From contig NZ_RDQF01000028.1 in assembly GCF_004114425.1 (NCBI RefSeq), positions 1 to 64,000 of the forward strand: 64,000 nt of DNA, written 5' to 3'. Numbering within the stretch: position 1 is the first letter of the stretch; every line of letters starts with the position of its first letter. A program made the position numbers and the translations under genes. This document shows, piece by piece, positions 17,921 through 29,500 of the stretch. The notes beneath the pieces were generated by a model, which had not been told where the DNA came from, ran no database searches, and was given only the letters and a program-made list of their open reading frames with translations. The stretch is from Bradyrhizobium vignae (GTDB lineage: Bacteria; Pseudomonadota; Alphaproteobacteria; Rhizobiales; Xanthobacteraceae).

Positions 17921-18856
17921 TTATGCAGCCTGCGCAGGTGCTGCCTTCTTGCAAAGACGGGCCAGCCATCGGCAAAAAGAACGTGCGATCTCGGGGTGCG
18001 CGCTGCGATCCACAGCATAGGCGCGATATTGCATGCCGCTTGGAGCGCGGGAGCCGGGGACGATTTGCAAAGCGCCTCCTCTCACCAGATCACTGACGAT
18101 GATTTCTGGTGCGATAAGAAGGCATTTTCCTGCCATGACTGCCGGCAGAGCAAGATAATTGTGATCATAGCGCGCGCCCGCTCGTATGTCGTTTGAGGAC
18201 AGGTTCATGGCCCTCAGCCATGTCGGCAGGATGTCGGGACGTGATGTGATGTTCAGTATCGGGGTTGAGCGAACGATCGAGAGCTCTCGGCCCGCGACCA
18301 GATTTGGCGGGCCGACGCACACCAGCTCCTCTTTGTAAATCTCCCAGCTGTCGGCGGGCTCGATGACGGAAAGATCCCGTGTAATCAGAATATCAAAATC
18401 ATCCGAAGATGTCGGTGGCGAGAGCGAGCTCACGACGTCCACGATGACGCCGCCGGCTTCAGCAGAGAAAGTCTGCAGATTTGGAATAAGAAGAGAGAAA
18501 GCAAAGGTCGATAGTGACGTGCGGACCACAATCCGATTCGTTCCTGCGCCTGCACGGCGTCGCATTCTCTTCGCGGTGAAGCCGACCGTTTCGATCGGTT
18601 CAGAGACTGCGTTTGCGAATAGCCTCCCAAACTCGGTTAAGTCACTGCGCCGTCCACGCCGCTCGATCAGGTCAGCACCCAGATAGTCCCGCAGTACGGA
18701 CAAATAGCGGCTGACTGAACTCTGTGTTGTTCCCAAAGCGGTGGCGGCGCGCGTAACGCTGCCTTCGCGGGCGACGGTCACAAAAGCGCGGATGGCGTTT
18801 AAAGGAACTTCGTCGTCTTGAGCCGCCACTGTCTGCTCCGGCGCCACAATGAACAT
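17921..18856 (-). CDS. LysR-family transcriptional regulator, 311 aa
   Basis: The N-terminal winged HTH is typical of LysR (residues ~18-75: LNAIRAFVTVAREGSVTRAA, TTQSSVSRYLSVLRDYLGA, RRGRRSDLTEFG). It is followed by a two-lobed periplasmic-binding-like effector domain (NRIVVRTSLSTFAFSLLIPN, DFDILITRDLSVIEPADSWE). Length and architecture are normal and the frame is intact. It stands alone between the fseA-like gene and the second qseC-like gene. The inducer and targets are unknown. It does not resemble NodD in its N-terminus. Confidence 0.85.
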   Translation of the reverse strand: MFIVAPEQTVAAQDDEVPLNAIRAFVTVAREGSVTRAATALGTTQSSVSRYLSVLRDYLGADLIERRGRRSDLTEFGRLFANAVSEPIETVGFTAKRMRRRAGAGTNRIVVRTSLSTFAFSLLIPNLQTFSAEAGGVIVDVVSSLSPPTSSDDFDILITRDLSVIEPADSWEIYKEELVCVGPPNLVAGRELSIVRSTPILNITSRPDILPTWLRAMNLSSNDIRAGARYDHNYLALPAVMAGKCLLIAPEIIVSDLVRGGALQIVPGSRAPSGMQYRAYAVDRSAHPEIARSFCRWLARLCKKAAPAQAA

Positions 18857-18992
18857 TCATCACATTACTCGATGTCCATAGGGAGATTGCAGCTTATTAG
18901 GGGGCGGTTGCGCTTAAAGTCCGCACGATGCCACTCATACTGATGCGGGATCGCAGAAGATCTGCGTCAGTAGCTCCGTGCTGTAACGGGGG

Positions 18993-19274
18993 CTATGTCC
19001 TTTTGCGGCGTGCCGATTTCGGCTTGCGACCTTTAGGTAAGGTAGCGAGCGGCGGCGCCCCCTTGGACGGCCGAACAAACAGCTCCGAGACAGCAACGCC
19101 GAGCGTTTCGGCCAGGCGATCGAGAAGATCGATTGTCGGGTTTGCCTGTTGGCGCTCAAGACCGCTCATGTAGGAGCGGTCAACACCTGCATCGTAGGCT
19201 AATTGCTCTTGCGGAACACCGCGTTCGACGCGGATCCGGCGCACATTGTAAGCCACAAGCGCACGAGCTCTCAT
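18993..19274 (-). CDS. QseC-like XRE-family regulator, intact copy, 93 aa
   Basis: A compact XRE repressor: MRARALVAYNVRRIRVERGV, QEQLAYDAGVDRSYMSGLER, NPTIDLLDRLAETLGVAVSE, and a basic tail (GRKPKSARRKRT). It is clearly a paralogue of the broken gene at 15900-16176. The 5' region carries two copies of the AAACCACTGG motif, consistent with autoregulation. No qseM-like gene is divergent here. Because the other copy is broken, this one may supply the repressor for the qseM-like promoter in trans. Confidence 0.75.
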   Translation of the reverse strand: MRARALVAYNVRRIRVERGVPQEQLAYDAGVDRSYMSGLERQQANPTIDLLDRLAETLGVAVSELFVRPSKGAPPLATLPKGRKPKSARRKRT

Positions 19275-19303
19275 GCGCGAAAGCAGCCATTTCGATGGTC
19301 ATC

Positions 19304-19336
19304 AAACCACTGGCTGTCAAACCACTGGCTATAATC
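19304..19336. promoter_or_regulatory. Tandem operator-like motifs upstream of intact qseC-like gene
   Basis: AAACCACTGGCTGTC is followed directly by AAACCACTGGCTATAATC, two direct copies 16 bp apart, ending 62 bp upstream of the start codon at 19274. The second matches the single site at 16206-16223. Tandem sites of this spacing suit cooperative binding by a small XRE dimer. Confidence 0.5.
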
Positions 19337-19745
19337 TACGTAAAAACCCTCCAAATCATAGGTTTTGATCGAATTATTCAGTGCCTGTCACCGAATCGCT
19401 GTTCCCCGACGTTGCAGGAGACGGGGAGCCGCGCGAGCCGACTGGCGCCATGTGAGAGAATCCGATGCTGGTCCTGCTAGCCCACTATGCCAGCGAAACC
19501 AGCGGTGGTAGCTCGGCGCTCGCGTTGTGGAACCCGCTGTAAGCGCTGGTCCTGGACGCGCTGTTCCTAACAGATGCGGCAATCCTCTGTGGTCGGCCAA
19601 TGCCCGCCACCTTTGCTCCCGTGAGGGGGCAATCTCCAACAGTGCTACCAACCGGATCGTTGAGAGCTACCGCAAGCGCAGCTATCTCGAGGTGGGCAAG
19701 CCGTCAAAGACGACGCTGTCCCTACCGGAGCAGCGACGTCAAAAG

Positions 19746-19810
19746 TTAGCGGCGACATGACTCGGCGCTCAAGGCTCTGAAAAGCGCTGTCCCTGCCAGG
19801 CGCCGCTAAC
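19746..19810. repeat. 65-bp IS21-like terminal repeat, copy 1
   Basis: It begins TTAGC and ends GCTAAC, and contains ATGACTCGGCGCT and AGCGCTGTCCCTGCC. A second copy of exactly the same length and orientation lies at 20270-20334. Internal GGGACAGCGC-type motifs are, from memory, a feature of some rhizobial IS21-family ends. No istA or istB gene is present, and the flanking DNA from 19337 to 20746 otherwise shows nothing I can support. Confidence 0.45.
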
Positions 19811-20269
19811 TTTGGTGCCAGCCTTGCCCGATTCGGTATCAACGCTGACACTTCGCCCCCTAGGGTGCCCCAGGTTGTAGGCTTAGCACGACTGCCAATC
19901 ACCGACCTGAATTGGTGGGATCGTCTGCTAATTTTAAGCTGGTCCGCCGCCTCGTGAAGAAATTGGAGATGCCCGGCACCTCAGCTGCATGAAAAGGGCT
20001 TACGCGCCGCCGCTCATGACAGAGTTGAGAAGGGTGGCGGGTAAGACGGGAGGCATGGAAGCAATCGCTTGAAAGACCACTAGCGCCCAAACTTTAACAT
20101 CGTCAGCCTCCCCCGGCACAAGCTGACCGGCTGTCCATGCCGGAAAGAGCATGACGGTGCTGCCAGCAGGAGTCGCTTCTCGGTCACCGGAAGCAGCGCG
20201 GGCGCGTCTCGGCGCCGGTCGGTTGGCTAGATCGGCGCGTCCCTGCCGCGCCTGCGCTGCGGATTGATG

Positions 20270-20334
20270 TTAGCAGGAACGTGACTCGGCGCTGTCCCAT
20301 TCTGGTAAGGCGCTGTCTCTACCACGTCGCTAAC
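20270..20334. repeat. 65-bp IS21-like terminal repeat, copy 2
   Basis: The same layout as the copy at 19746: TTAGC at the start, GTGACTCGGCGCTGTCCC, GGCGCTGTCTCTACC, and GCTAAC at the end. The two copies enclose ~460 bp of apparently non-coding DNA, which may be a deleted element that kept its ends. Confidence 0.45.
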
Positions 20335-20746
20335 CCTAGCGGGTCTGTACTCAGGCTAGCTTTCCAAAAGCTGATGAAACCCGTGCGGCAATTCACAAAG
20401 AACAGCAGCTGTTGTGGCGACCATGCTCACGGGCGGCCGCTGAACCGCCCCATCGGCGCGCAGTCAAAATGGACCCGGTCGCTCACAAGCCTGGCACAAA
20501 GGATCTTCTCTGCGGTATAGACGGCGCAAGTACAGGGTTCATCGAATCCCGATCATGGTGACCAGAAAAGTGGTCTTAGAGCATGCGTGTGCGCACAGCA
20601 TGATAATGCATTGGTAATATGATCAGTTCAAGGGCGCGGCTTCAGCGAGTGGGTGGTGCGCAACGGATTCGTATTCGCTTTGGCCTCAATATTCGTGAAG
20701 GCCGTATCAAGCTGCGCAACGTGCTGTCGACCGCGCCGAACCAATG

Positions 20747-21130
20747 TTATAGGCGGGCAGCTTTGCCGTACATCCTGGCTATATCGCGTGTCCATTCGGT
20801 CAGTGGTCGGCCGGCGAGTTGTTCAAATGACAAATGGGCATTCATTGACCCCGTCCCCCACAGCGGCAGGAAGTCGCAGTGGATCAGCGCCTCCAAATAA
20901 CGGCCAGTCGCGAGGAGCAGGTTCATCACGCGCGAATAAAGCTCAGCATCGTCAACCGGCCATGGATGAGTCGAGGCGATATTGCATGGCTCCGGGCTCG
21001 CGCCGCCAGAGCCTACGCCCTTTTCCGAGCTGCGGCCAACACCACCGACTCCGATCCATTCGATGCGCCAGCATCCGGTCTGCGAGCTGACGCGCGCCGC
21101 CGCGTACTTATCGCATAAAAGCGCTGCCAA
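20747..21130 (-). CDS. Hypothetical protein, 127 aa, possibly a C-terminal remnant
   Basis: The last ~65 residues look like a real folded segment (AELYSRVMNLLLATGRYLEA, LIHCDFLPLWGTGSMNAHLS, FEQLAGRPLTEWTRDIARMY). The first half is Gly/Ser/Arg-rich and less convincing. There is no ribosome site and no recognised domain. It may be the 3' end of a larger lost gene. Confidence 0.35.
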   Translation of the reverse strand: MAALLCDKYAAARVSSQTGCWRIEWIGVGGVGRSSEKGVGSGGASPEPCNIASTHPWPVDDAELYSRVMNLLLATGRYLEALIHCDFLPLWGTGSMNAHLSFEQLAGRPLTEWTRDIARMYGKAARL

Positions 21131-22689
21131 ATGTCACTACCAGATCCGGGCGTTTGGGAATCAGTACTTGCATCGTAAGGTTATGGAAAGGTTCGGATGC
21201 ACATGAGCGTGTTCCCATCCAGCTTCGAGACGCGCAAAGCAGTCCCATGTCAAGCATAAATCTCAGCTCCCAATCCTTTGCCGATGCACGCGCGCGACAG
21301 CGGGCCGTCACCGACCGAAAACTCACGACATTTAGAGCACTGGTCCCGAGACGTTCAGGTTTCCAGATGAGACGTGGCATGAAACCGAGAGCGCGGACAG
21401 CCGCAGCAATAAAGCGCGCTCGGGCCATCTCCGATCTCGACCGGTGCTGCGCAATCTGGTGGCTCTATCGCCTCCATTTCGGCATCAACCGCGACGTGAT
21501 GTTGGGCCTTGCCGCGGTCGCCCAGGAGAGATCCCGCTGCGGCATTTAGGCCTCGTGACATCGACCACTTTCCATGCGAGCAGCTGGCGCTGCCCCACCA
21601 AACCTGCCACCAGGTTGCGCGTTTGGCAGGCGGACAAAGTCTCAGCCCAACTCCAAACGTGTCAAGTCTCCCCCCAGCCCACCAAGGTCGCAATCACACT
21701 AGTGCCGGCGGACTGCCCGGGCGGCTGCACAATGGCGCCTGAGAATGCGGTGTGTAGACCGCAAAGGCCGAACTAGACTAGTGCTCGCCGTTAGCAGCAT
21801 CAGCAGCCTGCGATTTGTGGTGCAGATGATGCTGCTCATGGAACCCAGCAGCGTTGAAACTACGGCCAAGTAGCTGAGAGCGGCGAGCGCCAAATTAGAC
21901 CGATTGATTGGTAAAGTCTGCCGATCGGGAGCAAGGACCGACGCTCGGATTTCACAGGTGATCTTAAGCGGTTACATGAAAAAGGAATATGCCGGGCCCG
22001 AGTCCGCAGCGCCAAAAGTGGTCGAGGAGCTCATCAAGCAAGTCTTGCGAGCGTATTGCGGTGGATTGATCCTCTCACGCAGAAGCCCATGGGCAGGTTG
22101 CGTCTCTATCGATCGAAGTCTCGGTGAGCCATTCGACCCTGCAGACGGCCAGCCGTTCAAGCCTGCGCCGCCCGCGAATTATGCCTTATACTCGCCTCCG
22201 GGCTCTACGCGATGACACGACATCTCAGTTTCCAGCTCGTTCAGACGTCGTCGGATGAAAAGCAGCTGGACCGCCGTATCTTCCGGCGTCGCGTGCGATC
22301 TGGGCGGTCTAGTCTAGATCGGCGCATGGACGCAATTGTCGAGCTGTCCTTGTCGAAACCGCTCAAATTGTGAGGCTGGAGAGGTGCCCGAGCTGACCGC
22401 AATTGGATCGACGAAGAACGAACACCAAGGACGGGCGAAGGCTTTCCTAACTTCGGCATGCAACCAAGCTGTTTTAGAAGGGAGTGCTGCGACATAGTAT
22501 CAGTGCGGCCGCGAACGAGAAATCAGTTGAGACGATGATCGGTTTGGCCGATCCGACTTGCGCATTCTTCACGCAGGTCGTCGCGGGATGATCATACGAT
22601 ATGCCGCCTTTTCTCGCCGTCACCCGCGTTCGGAGATGGCCTACAGTCGGAAAAAAAGGAGGGGCTATACCAAGTGACCGACCACTCCT
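21131..22689. other. Gene-poor stretch
   Basis: About 1.56 kb without a gene I can defend. A plus-strand ORF from ATG 21976 to 22215 (MKKEYAGPESAAPKVVEELI) has some coding character but no ribosome site. Other ORFs are short and overlapping. It is probably decayed accessory DNA plus the downstream flank of the AdoMet decarboxylase-like gene. Confidence 0.4.
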
Positions 22690-23082
22690 TCATCCCGTTG
22701 GCTTGCTTGACACACCTCTCCGGAAGCGACGAACGTCAGACCGCTCGGGCTGAAACGCGTCCACTAAAACTGGCGCGGCGTTCGCAGGATCACTGTCGCC
22801 ACATACGAACACATCGGCGGCCGCGTAGGAGCTCTCAGGCCAGGTATGTAGGGTCATGCGCGATTCAGCCGACCAGGCTATTGCGGCGACGCCGTGACCG
22901 GCACAAAACTTATGAGCATGAAGGTGGAGTTGGGTCGCCCTCGCTGTACGAATGGCTTTTCGGATTGCGGTTTCCGCAAGCTCCGGATTATCGAGAGTCT
23001 TCGCTGCCCATAGCTCAGTGAGCATATGGGGCGCACCTGTGGACAGAGCCGGTGGGGCCTCCTTCTCGTTATCCATACTCAA
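22690..23082 (-). CDS. S-adenosylmethionine decarboxylase-like protein (SpeH family), 130 aa
   Basis: It resembles the small bacterial AdoMet decarboxylase proenzymes, which self-cleave at a Glu-Ser bond to form a pyruvoyl cofactor and give decarboxylated AdoMet for spermidine synthesis. The key region AIAWSAESRMTLHTWPESSY contains the Glu-Ser pair and the HTWPE motif, followed by AAADVFVCGDSDP. An upstream cysteine-containing strand is HLHAHKFCAGHGV. Length is normal for the one-chain prokaryotic type. It lies on the minus strand, 460 bp upstream of and divergent from the NRPS gene. No spermidine synthase gene is nearby, so it may serve the NRPS product or be a stray polyamine gene. Confidence 0.75.
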   Translation of the reverse strand: MSMDNEKEAPPALSTGAPHMLTELWAAKTLDNPELAETAIRKAIRTARATQLHLHAHKFCAGHGVAAIAWSAESRMTLHTWPESSYAAADVFVCGDSDPANAAPVLVDAFQPERSDVRRFRRGVSSKPTG

Positions 23083-23541
23083 AGAAGGATGCGACGCTCA
23101 CAGGCTTGAGCACCATCGGTCTGGGGATCGTTGAAAGAGCCTTTCGCCCGGACTAACGGTATACCCGGTGGCGAAAACGCTCTCGACGGGATTGGTGGTG
23201 CCGGCTCAAGTGCCGCGGAAATCGGACAATTACGCTAATCACAAGCCGTAACGAGCCTATGGGCGCGTTGATTGCGGGTGCCATTCAGACGATGGCGGGT
23301 CCACTACAACATCAGGTAGGTGCCAAAGTGGACTCGGGCTCGTAGCGTCCTCCTGTCTTTCTGCTGATCATCGAGCCAGAAGCAAACACCGACAAGCTCA
23401 TACGGGCAAAACCTTACGACGTGCGAAAGTCAGGGTGGCTGCGCATGCACAAGACGAGCTCCGGCGTTCCGATTTGGACGCCGCAGAAGCCGACGAATGG
23501 CGGGGCGCGTGCCTACGGAAAATACAGGCAAGAAGCAGTCT
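23083..23541. other. Divergent intergenic region upstream of the NRPS gene
   Basis: 460 bp between the AdoMet decarboxylase-like gene and the NRPS gene must hold both promoters. A coding-like patch near 23435-23540 (AAHAQDELRRSDLDAAEADE) has no start and ends inside the NRPS start region; it may be a relic. No MbtH-like gene is present. Confidence 0.35.
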
Positions 23542-26500
23542 ATGGAACGTCAACCGGTCGACGCAATCACTGCGATCAATCGGCTTGCGAGTTCGGATCC
23601 GGAGAGAGTCGCGCTGAGGCACGGCGCAGACGAACTCACATATGAGGGGCTACGATCCAGATCGGATGCCCTTGCGAGCACCCTAAGAGAGCGGGGTGCT
23701 CGCGGCACAATTGTCGGCTATTGGGGGGAGCGGGACCTCGACTGGGCGACGGCGGTCATCGCAATTTTGAAAGCGGGATCAACGTATCTACCGCTCGATC
23801 CATCGCTGCCGGCTTCCCGTACATCATTCATGATCGAGCAGAGCCGCTGCGCTCTGCTGATGGGCCGAGACCAGCCGGGGCCGCTCAGTCTATTCCAGGA
23901 GAGCAGCAAAGGCACCCCGCAATTCCTGGCTATAGAGGCGGCACTGCGCCGGGTCCAAACTTCGTCTGCGGTGCCACCGCCTGACGAGGATGGACTTGCC
24001 TACATTCTGTTTACGTCTGGTTCGACGGGCCAGCCTAAGGGCGCAATGATCGAGCGCGCCGGCCTAAACAATCATTTGGCGGCAAAGATCGACGCTTTAA
24101 GTCTCACTCGGACGGATTGCGTCGCGCAAACGGCATCGCACTGCTTTGACATCTCGCTTTGGCAGCTTCTGGCCGGGCTTTGCGTCGGAGCCTCTACAGC
24201 GATTATTGGTGATGCGACATTGAGGTCGCCGTCATCCCTCCTTCAAGAAATTCAACGATGCGGCGCCACGGTTGTGCAATTCGTTCCGTCCATGCTGGCA
24301 GTGTTTGTTGAATATCTGCAGTCGCTTGCTGCGGCCGAGCGAGCCATGGACGGTTTGCGGATTATTTCTACGGTCGGAGAACCTCTAACACCCGGATTGG
24401 CGCGCGCGTGGCTTGCCTTGTATCCCCGCGTTTCCATTCTCAACCACTACGGGCCGACCGAGTGCGCGGACGGCGTGACGCATCATCTGGTTTCCGTGCC
24501 GCCTGCGCTGGCTGAGCCTTATGTACCGATCGGCAGGCCAATTGAAAATGTTCAGGTTTATGTCGCGGACGGACCACGGCTGTGCAATGTAGGAGAAGTC
24601 GGGGAAATCTGTGTTAGCGGCGTTGGTGTCGGTGCCGGTTACGTCAATGACCATGTCCGCACCAAGGATGCGTTCGGGCCAAACCCGTTCTCAAACGACC
24701 TGTCCTTCCGGCGCATATATCGGACAGGTGATCTTGGGCGCCTTCGTTCCGACGGTCTTTTGGAATGTCTCGGTCGGCGCGATCGTCAGGTCAAAATTCG
24801 CGGGCACAGAATCGAGTTGGGAGAAATCGAAGCTCGTTTGTCCGCTCATCCATTGGTGCATGGCGCCGTCGCAGTCGCCTCTGTCTGCGCAGGCGTAAAG
24901 CTTACGGCGCGAGATATAGCTGGGTCAGAGGCGCAAGCCGAATCGCGGCGGCTGGTTGCGTATGTGTCGACTTCGGCTGAACTGGCGGAAAGCGACCTTC
25001 AGAATTTTCTTGCTGAGGCACTCCCCAGCTACATGCTTCCGGAAAGAATTATCCACGTCAGCAGTATTCCACTGACCAGGAACGGAAAGGTCGATTTTGC
25101 AGCGTTGCCTGACCCGGCCACTGTTCGCCCTCCATTGTCAACGCCATTCGAGGAGCCGCAAACAGACCTCGAAATCCGGCTGCGTCAAATCTGGTCCGGT
25201 ATTTTGCGGATCGGCAAGATAGGTGTGAATGACCAATTCATAAGCCTCGGCGGAGATTCTCTCCGTGCAATGCTCATATTGGGACAGTTGGAGACCTTGC
25301 TCGGAGTGAGAGCTGATTTCAGGCTGGTCCTGAACGGGACGATTCGATCTCTTGCCGCTTCGATCGGGCCCAGCGCCGAGTCCAATTCGCGCGCAGCTTT
25401 TACATACCGAAAGCTCAACCGATCGTCTCTGACACGGCTCCAGGAGCACCTATGGTTCCTCTCGCAGCTCGATCCAACTGCCAAGAACTACATCATTCAA
25501 GGGGGCCTGCGAATTAGGGGAAACATCGATTTAGCTCTCTTCACTCGCGCCTGGGCCGAGGTTATTCATTCCCACCAGGCACTTTCGTCGCGCTTCATCG
25601 ACGAAGACGGTCCGGTTCAGTGCTTCGATGCTCCGCCATGTACCAGCCTTGGATTGACCGATGTATCTCATCTCACCTCGTCGGAAGCTGAGGAGCTCAT
25701 CGCGCAGTTTCGACGAACAGAGGTGGAAGACGGTTTTGACCTTCGACAAGGCCGCTTGTTTCGCGCGCGTATGGTCCGGTCTGGTCCCGACAACCATCTC
25801 ATATTGATCACCGCTCATGAAATCATCCTCGATGCCTGGTCGATTTCTGTTCTCCTCAGAGATCTTCAGCGAAGATATTTAGATGGTGCGGCGCCCTGGC
25901 CAGAAAACCGTGCATCACTCTCGGGCTACGCGGCGTGGGAAACACAACATGCTTCTCCAGAAGCGCTGGAGAGCCAACGTCACTATTGGCGTCGTCAGAT
26001 TGGTGATGATCCGCCGGTACTTTCGCTTGGAACGGGACGAGCGCGCCCGCAGACAAATTCATACCGCGGCGCCTCGTATCCAGTGCTGCTTGGCGCCGAT
26101 CTCTCCAGTCGCGTAAGAGAATTTTCGCGCCGAAACAGCTGCACCACGTCGACAACACTGCTGGCGTGCTTCAAGCTGCTGCTGCGAATGTATAGCGGTC
26201 AGGACGATATTGTCGTCGGCATGCCACACGCTGTACGGGATCAACCTGGCAGCGCCGACATCGTCGGCTTTTTCCTGAATATGCTGCCAATCCGTGCCAC
26301 AGTCGATGGCGGTGAATGCTTTGCCGCCCATGCCACGCGCATTCAGGGCCTGGTCAGCGATGCCATCGCAAATGCGGCCTATCCATTCGGATGGATGGTC
26401 AGGGATAGTAGGTTATGTCGCGAACCGGGGCGATCACCGATCTTCCAGGTCATGTTCAACATGTACTCCGAAGCCGTCGAGCCACTTGGTCAAGACAAAT

Positions 26501-29500
26501 TGGCTTTGACATTCCGCGAGTACGACACAGGCTATGTCAAATTCGACCTAACACTGTACGCGCAAGATCTGGGCGATGAAATTGCACTCCAGCTCGCGTA
26601 TGCGGAAGACATAATCTCGAGTGATCTGGCTATTCGCATGGCCAACAATCTGCACTGTCTGATTGCCGCCTGCGTTGATAAGCCGCTTGTGCCCATTGAG
26701 GAACTAAGCTGCCTCAGCGCCTCAGATCTCACTATACTGGATTCGCTGGATGGGTCGACCCAACGATATGAATCTGAATGTCCGCTTGTTGAAGCCTTCG
26801 AGCAGATCAGCCTCTCCAATCAGAGCAATTTAGCATATTTTGGTGAGTTCGGGGAGGTCACATTCGGCCAGCTGCGTGAGCGCGTAGCCGCTATCCGCTC
26901 GTCACTGCGGAGTATGGAGGTGGGAGCCGGCGATCTGGTGGCCATGCTTGTTGACCGGTCGCCGGACGTTGCCGCTATCATGCTTGCGGCGCGAGGCTTG
27001 GATGCTGTCGTTGTGCCGATAGCGCCGGATTATCCGCGTGATCGGATCCAACATATCCTGCGAGATAGTCAGGCAAAGCTCTTGGTTCACGCGAATATCA
27101 CGGAGCCTGGCTTTGAGATACCTTCGATTTGTCTGTTGGCCCTAGAAACGTGCAGTGTGTCGAGGGATGATTTAGCGCCCAGCAACACACCGTCAGATCA
27201 CCCAATTGCGAACCTCATATACACGTCCTCCTCAACAGGCCGCGCGAAGGGGGTTCTTATACCGGAATCGGCCATTCTTAATCGACTGAACTGGATGTGG
27301 CGACGCTTTCCCTTTGACAGCACCGACGTCATGGTTGTCCAGAAGTCCGCGTGCCTTGTTGCGTCCGCTTGGGAGTATTTTGGTGGGCTTCTGAGAGGTG
27401 TGCCCACGCTGATCCTCACCCAAGGGCAGGTGCTGGCTCCAGATTTGTTGTTGTGCAGTTTGGCAAAACATCGCGTGACACGCTTTTTTGCCTCTCCACC
27501 ACTCCTATCTGGTCTCATCGGGTCTCAGGAACGGCAACGGCAAAGGACCGCCTTGAGATTGGTCACAAGCAGCGCCGAACCGATGCCTTCCTCGCTGCCC
27601 GCTCGCTGGCGTGGGTCTTTTCCGGGCGTGCCGTTGTGGAACTTCTATGGTGCGACGGAATGCGCGTCCAATGCAGCCGTGCACCAAACATCGGTTGCAG
27701 ATGACAACTCGGCGCTTGTCCCAGTCGGGCGGCCAATCGACAACGTCAAACTCTACGTGCTCGATGCACGATTGAAGAGAGTGCCTGTTGGAGCCCCCGG
27801 CGAGCTGTGCATCGCGGGCCGCTGTCTGAGCGCTGGGTACTGGCAGGATCAAGATCGGACTGACCGCTGTTTCGTGCCGAATCCGTATGATGGCGGACAA
27901 TACGACGTGCTCTATCGAAGTGGGGACATCGCACGCATCTCAACCAGCGGCCTTCTCGAGATTTGCGGCCGATCGGACAACCAGATCAAGGTGAGGGGCT
28001 TTCGCATCGAGCCGGAGGAGGTCGAAGTTGCCCTTGAGTCTCATCCGGCAATCGCAAAGGCCGCGGTCTTCGCAGAAGGCATCGATGACGATCGCCGCTT
28101 GACCGCGAGCGTGGTGCCCGCTCGAGAGAATCTAAGCTCCGGAGAGATTTTCGCCCACCTGCGCAAAAAGTTGCCATCTTACATGATTCCCGCAGCCTTG
28201 CGGTTGGTCGACAGTATTCCCCTGACGACGAGCGGAAAGATAGAGCGAGCTCGCCTATCCTCCGTTCCTTACCGCGAAATCGAGACCGATTCATCTGCTG
28301 AGCCCCGCACCAGGAATGAGCGAGTTCTTGCTCGGATCTGGGAGGATCTATTAGGCGCCAAGGGTGTGGGAATCGACAGTAGTTTTTTTGATATCGGAGG
28401 CGATTCTCTTCTGAGCGTACGTTGCGTCACGCTGGCGCGCAAAGCCGGGCTGAATCTCACCGTCAACCAACTTTATCGAACACCAACCATCAGGGACTTG
28501 GCCGCCGGAGAAGCGGAGGCGGAACCCCACAACGTCGCTTCCGCGGACGGCTTACTGCCTGTGCCTCCCGTAATATCGTATTGGAATTCGCTTGTCGGCT
28601 TTGACGAGCATTTTAACATCGGCGATCTGTTCTTCTTGCCCGGTGGCATCCTGAACATCGAGATCCTGGACCGGGCTCTCGCCGATATCATCAAGCGGCA
28701 TGAGGGCCTCAGGCTGCGCGTTGCCCGAACCCAAGATGGACTCCGGCTGGGGATTGGGCCTTCTCCCGCCGAGCGCATCGTGGACGAGATTGATCTCGTC
28801 CGAATGACCGGCCCAGACCAGCGCAGGACAATCGAGAGCGTTTCGGCAAGATGTCAACACGTGTTTCGGTTTGATGGCCACACGCCTCTTGTTCACGTCA
28901 CCGCCTTCCGCACTTCGGAAAGCGGCGATTACTATCTGCTGGTCCTGATGCATCATTTCGTAGTGGATGGAATAGGCTATCGGCTATTCCTGGAAGCCTT
29001 GGAGGGCGCATACAACGCTCTTGCTGCAGGCCATGATGTGAACGGTCCTGAGACCGTACAGAGGCTCTCTCCCTGGTTGAAGCGCCTCGAGCAGTACGCG
29101 AACAGCGAAGCACTACACGAACTCAAGCACTGGGAGGGCATTGACTACGATCAATTCAACTTGCATGTCAGCGACGCGTTATCCCGCGGCACGAGTGTTG
29201 CCGAAGAAAGCGCGAGAGAGCTTCACGATCCAAGTCTCGGAGGTCGTCGGGAGGATTCGAACGGCCGTTCGCTTCGGGTAGATCAGGCCAAGTACCATGT
29301 CGAAATCGACGGCGAAGCGACCGCGGGCCTCCTCAGTATTGGAGCCAGATCAGCGCATTGTCAGGACTTTGATGTGTTTCTTGCTGCCCTGTCCGGTGCG
29401 TTTGGAGCCCTGTTCGGCAACTATTCGCTCTGGATTGATAGCCTGACTTCGACACGAGGTCGGCTGTTTGACGATTTCGATTCATCTCAGATCATTGGCC

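Noticed and set aside
17921..18856. The LysR regulator as NodD
   Set aside because: The N-terminal sequence is not NodD-like, and I found no nod box or nod genes.
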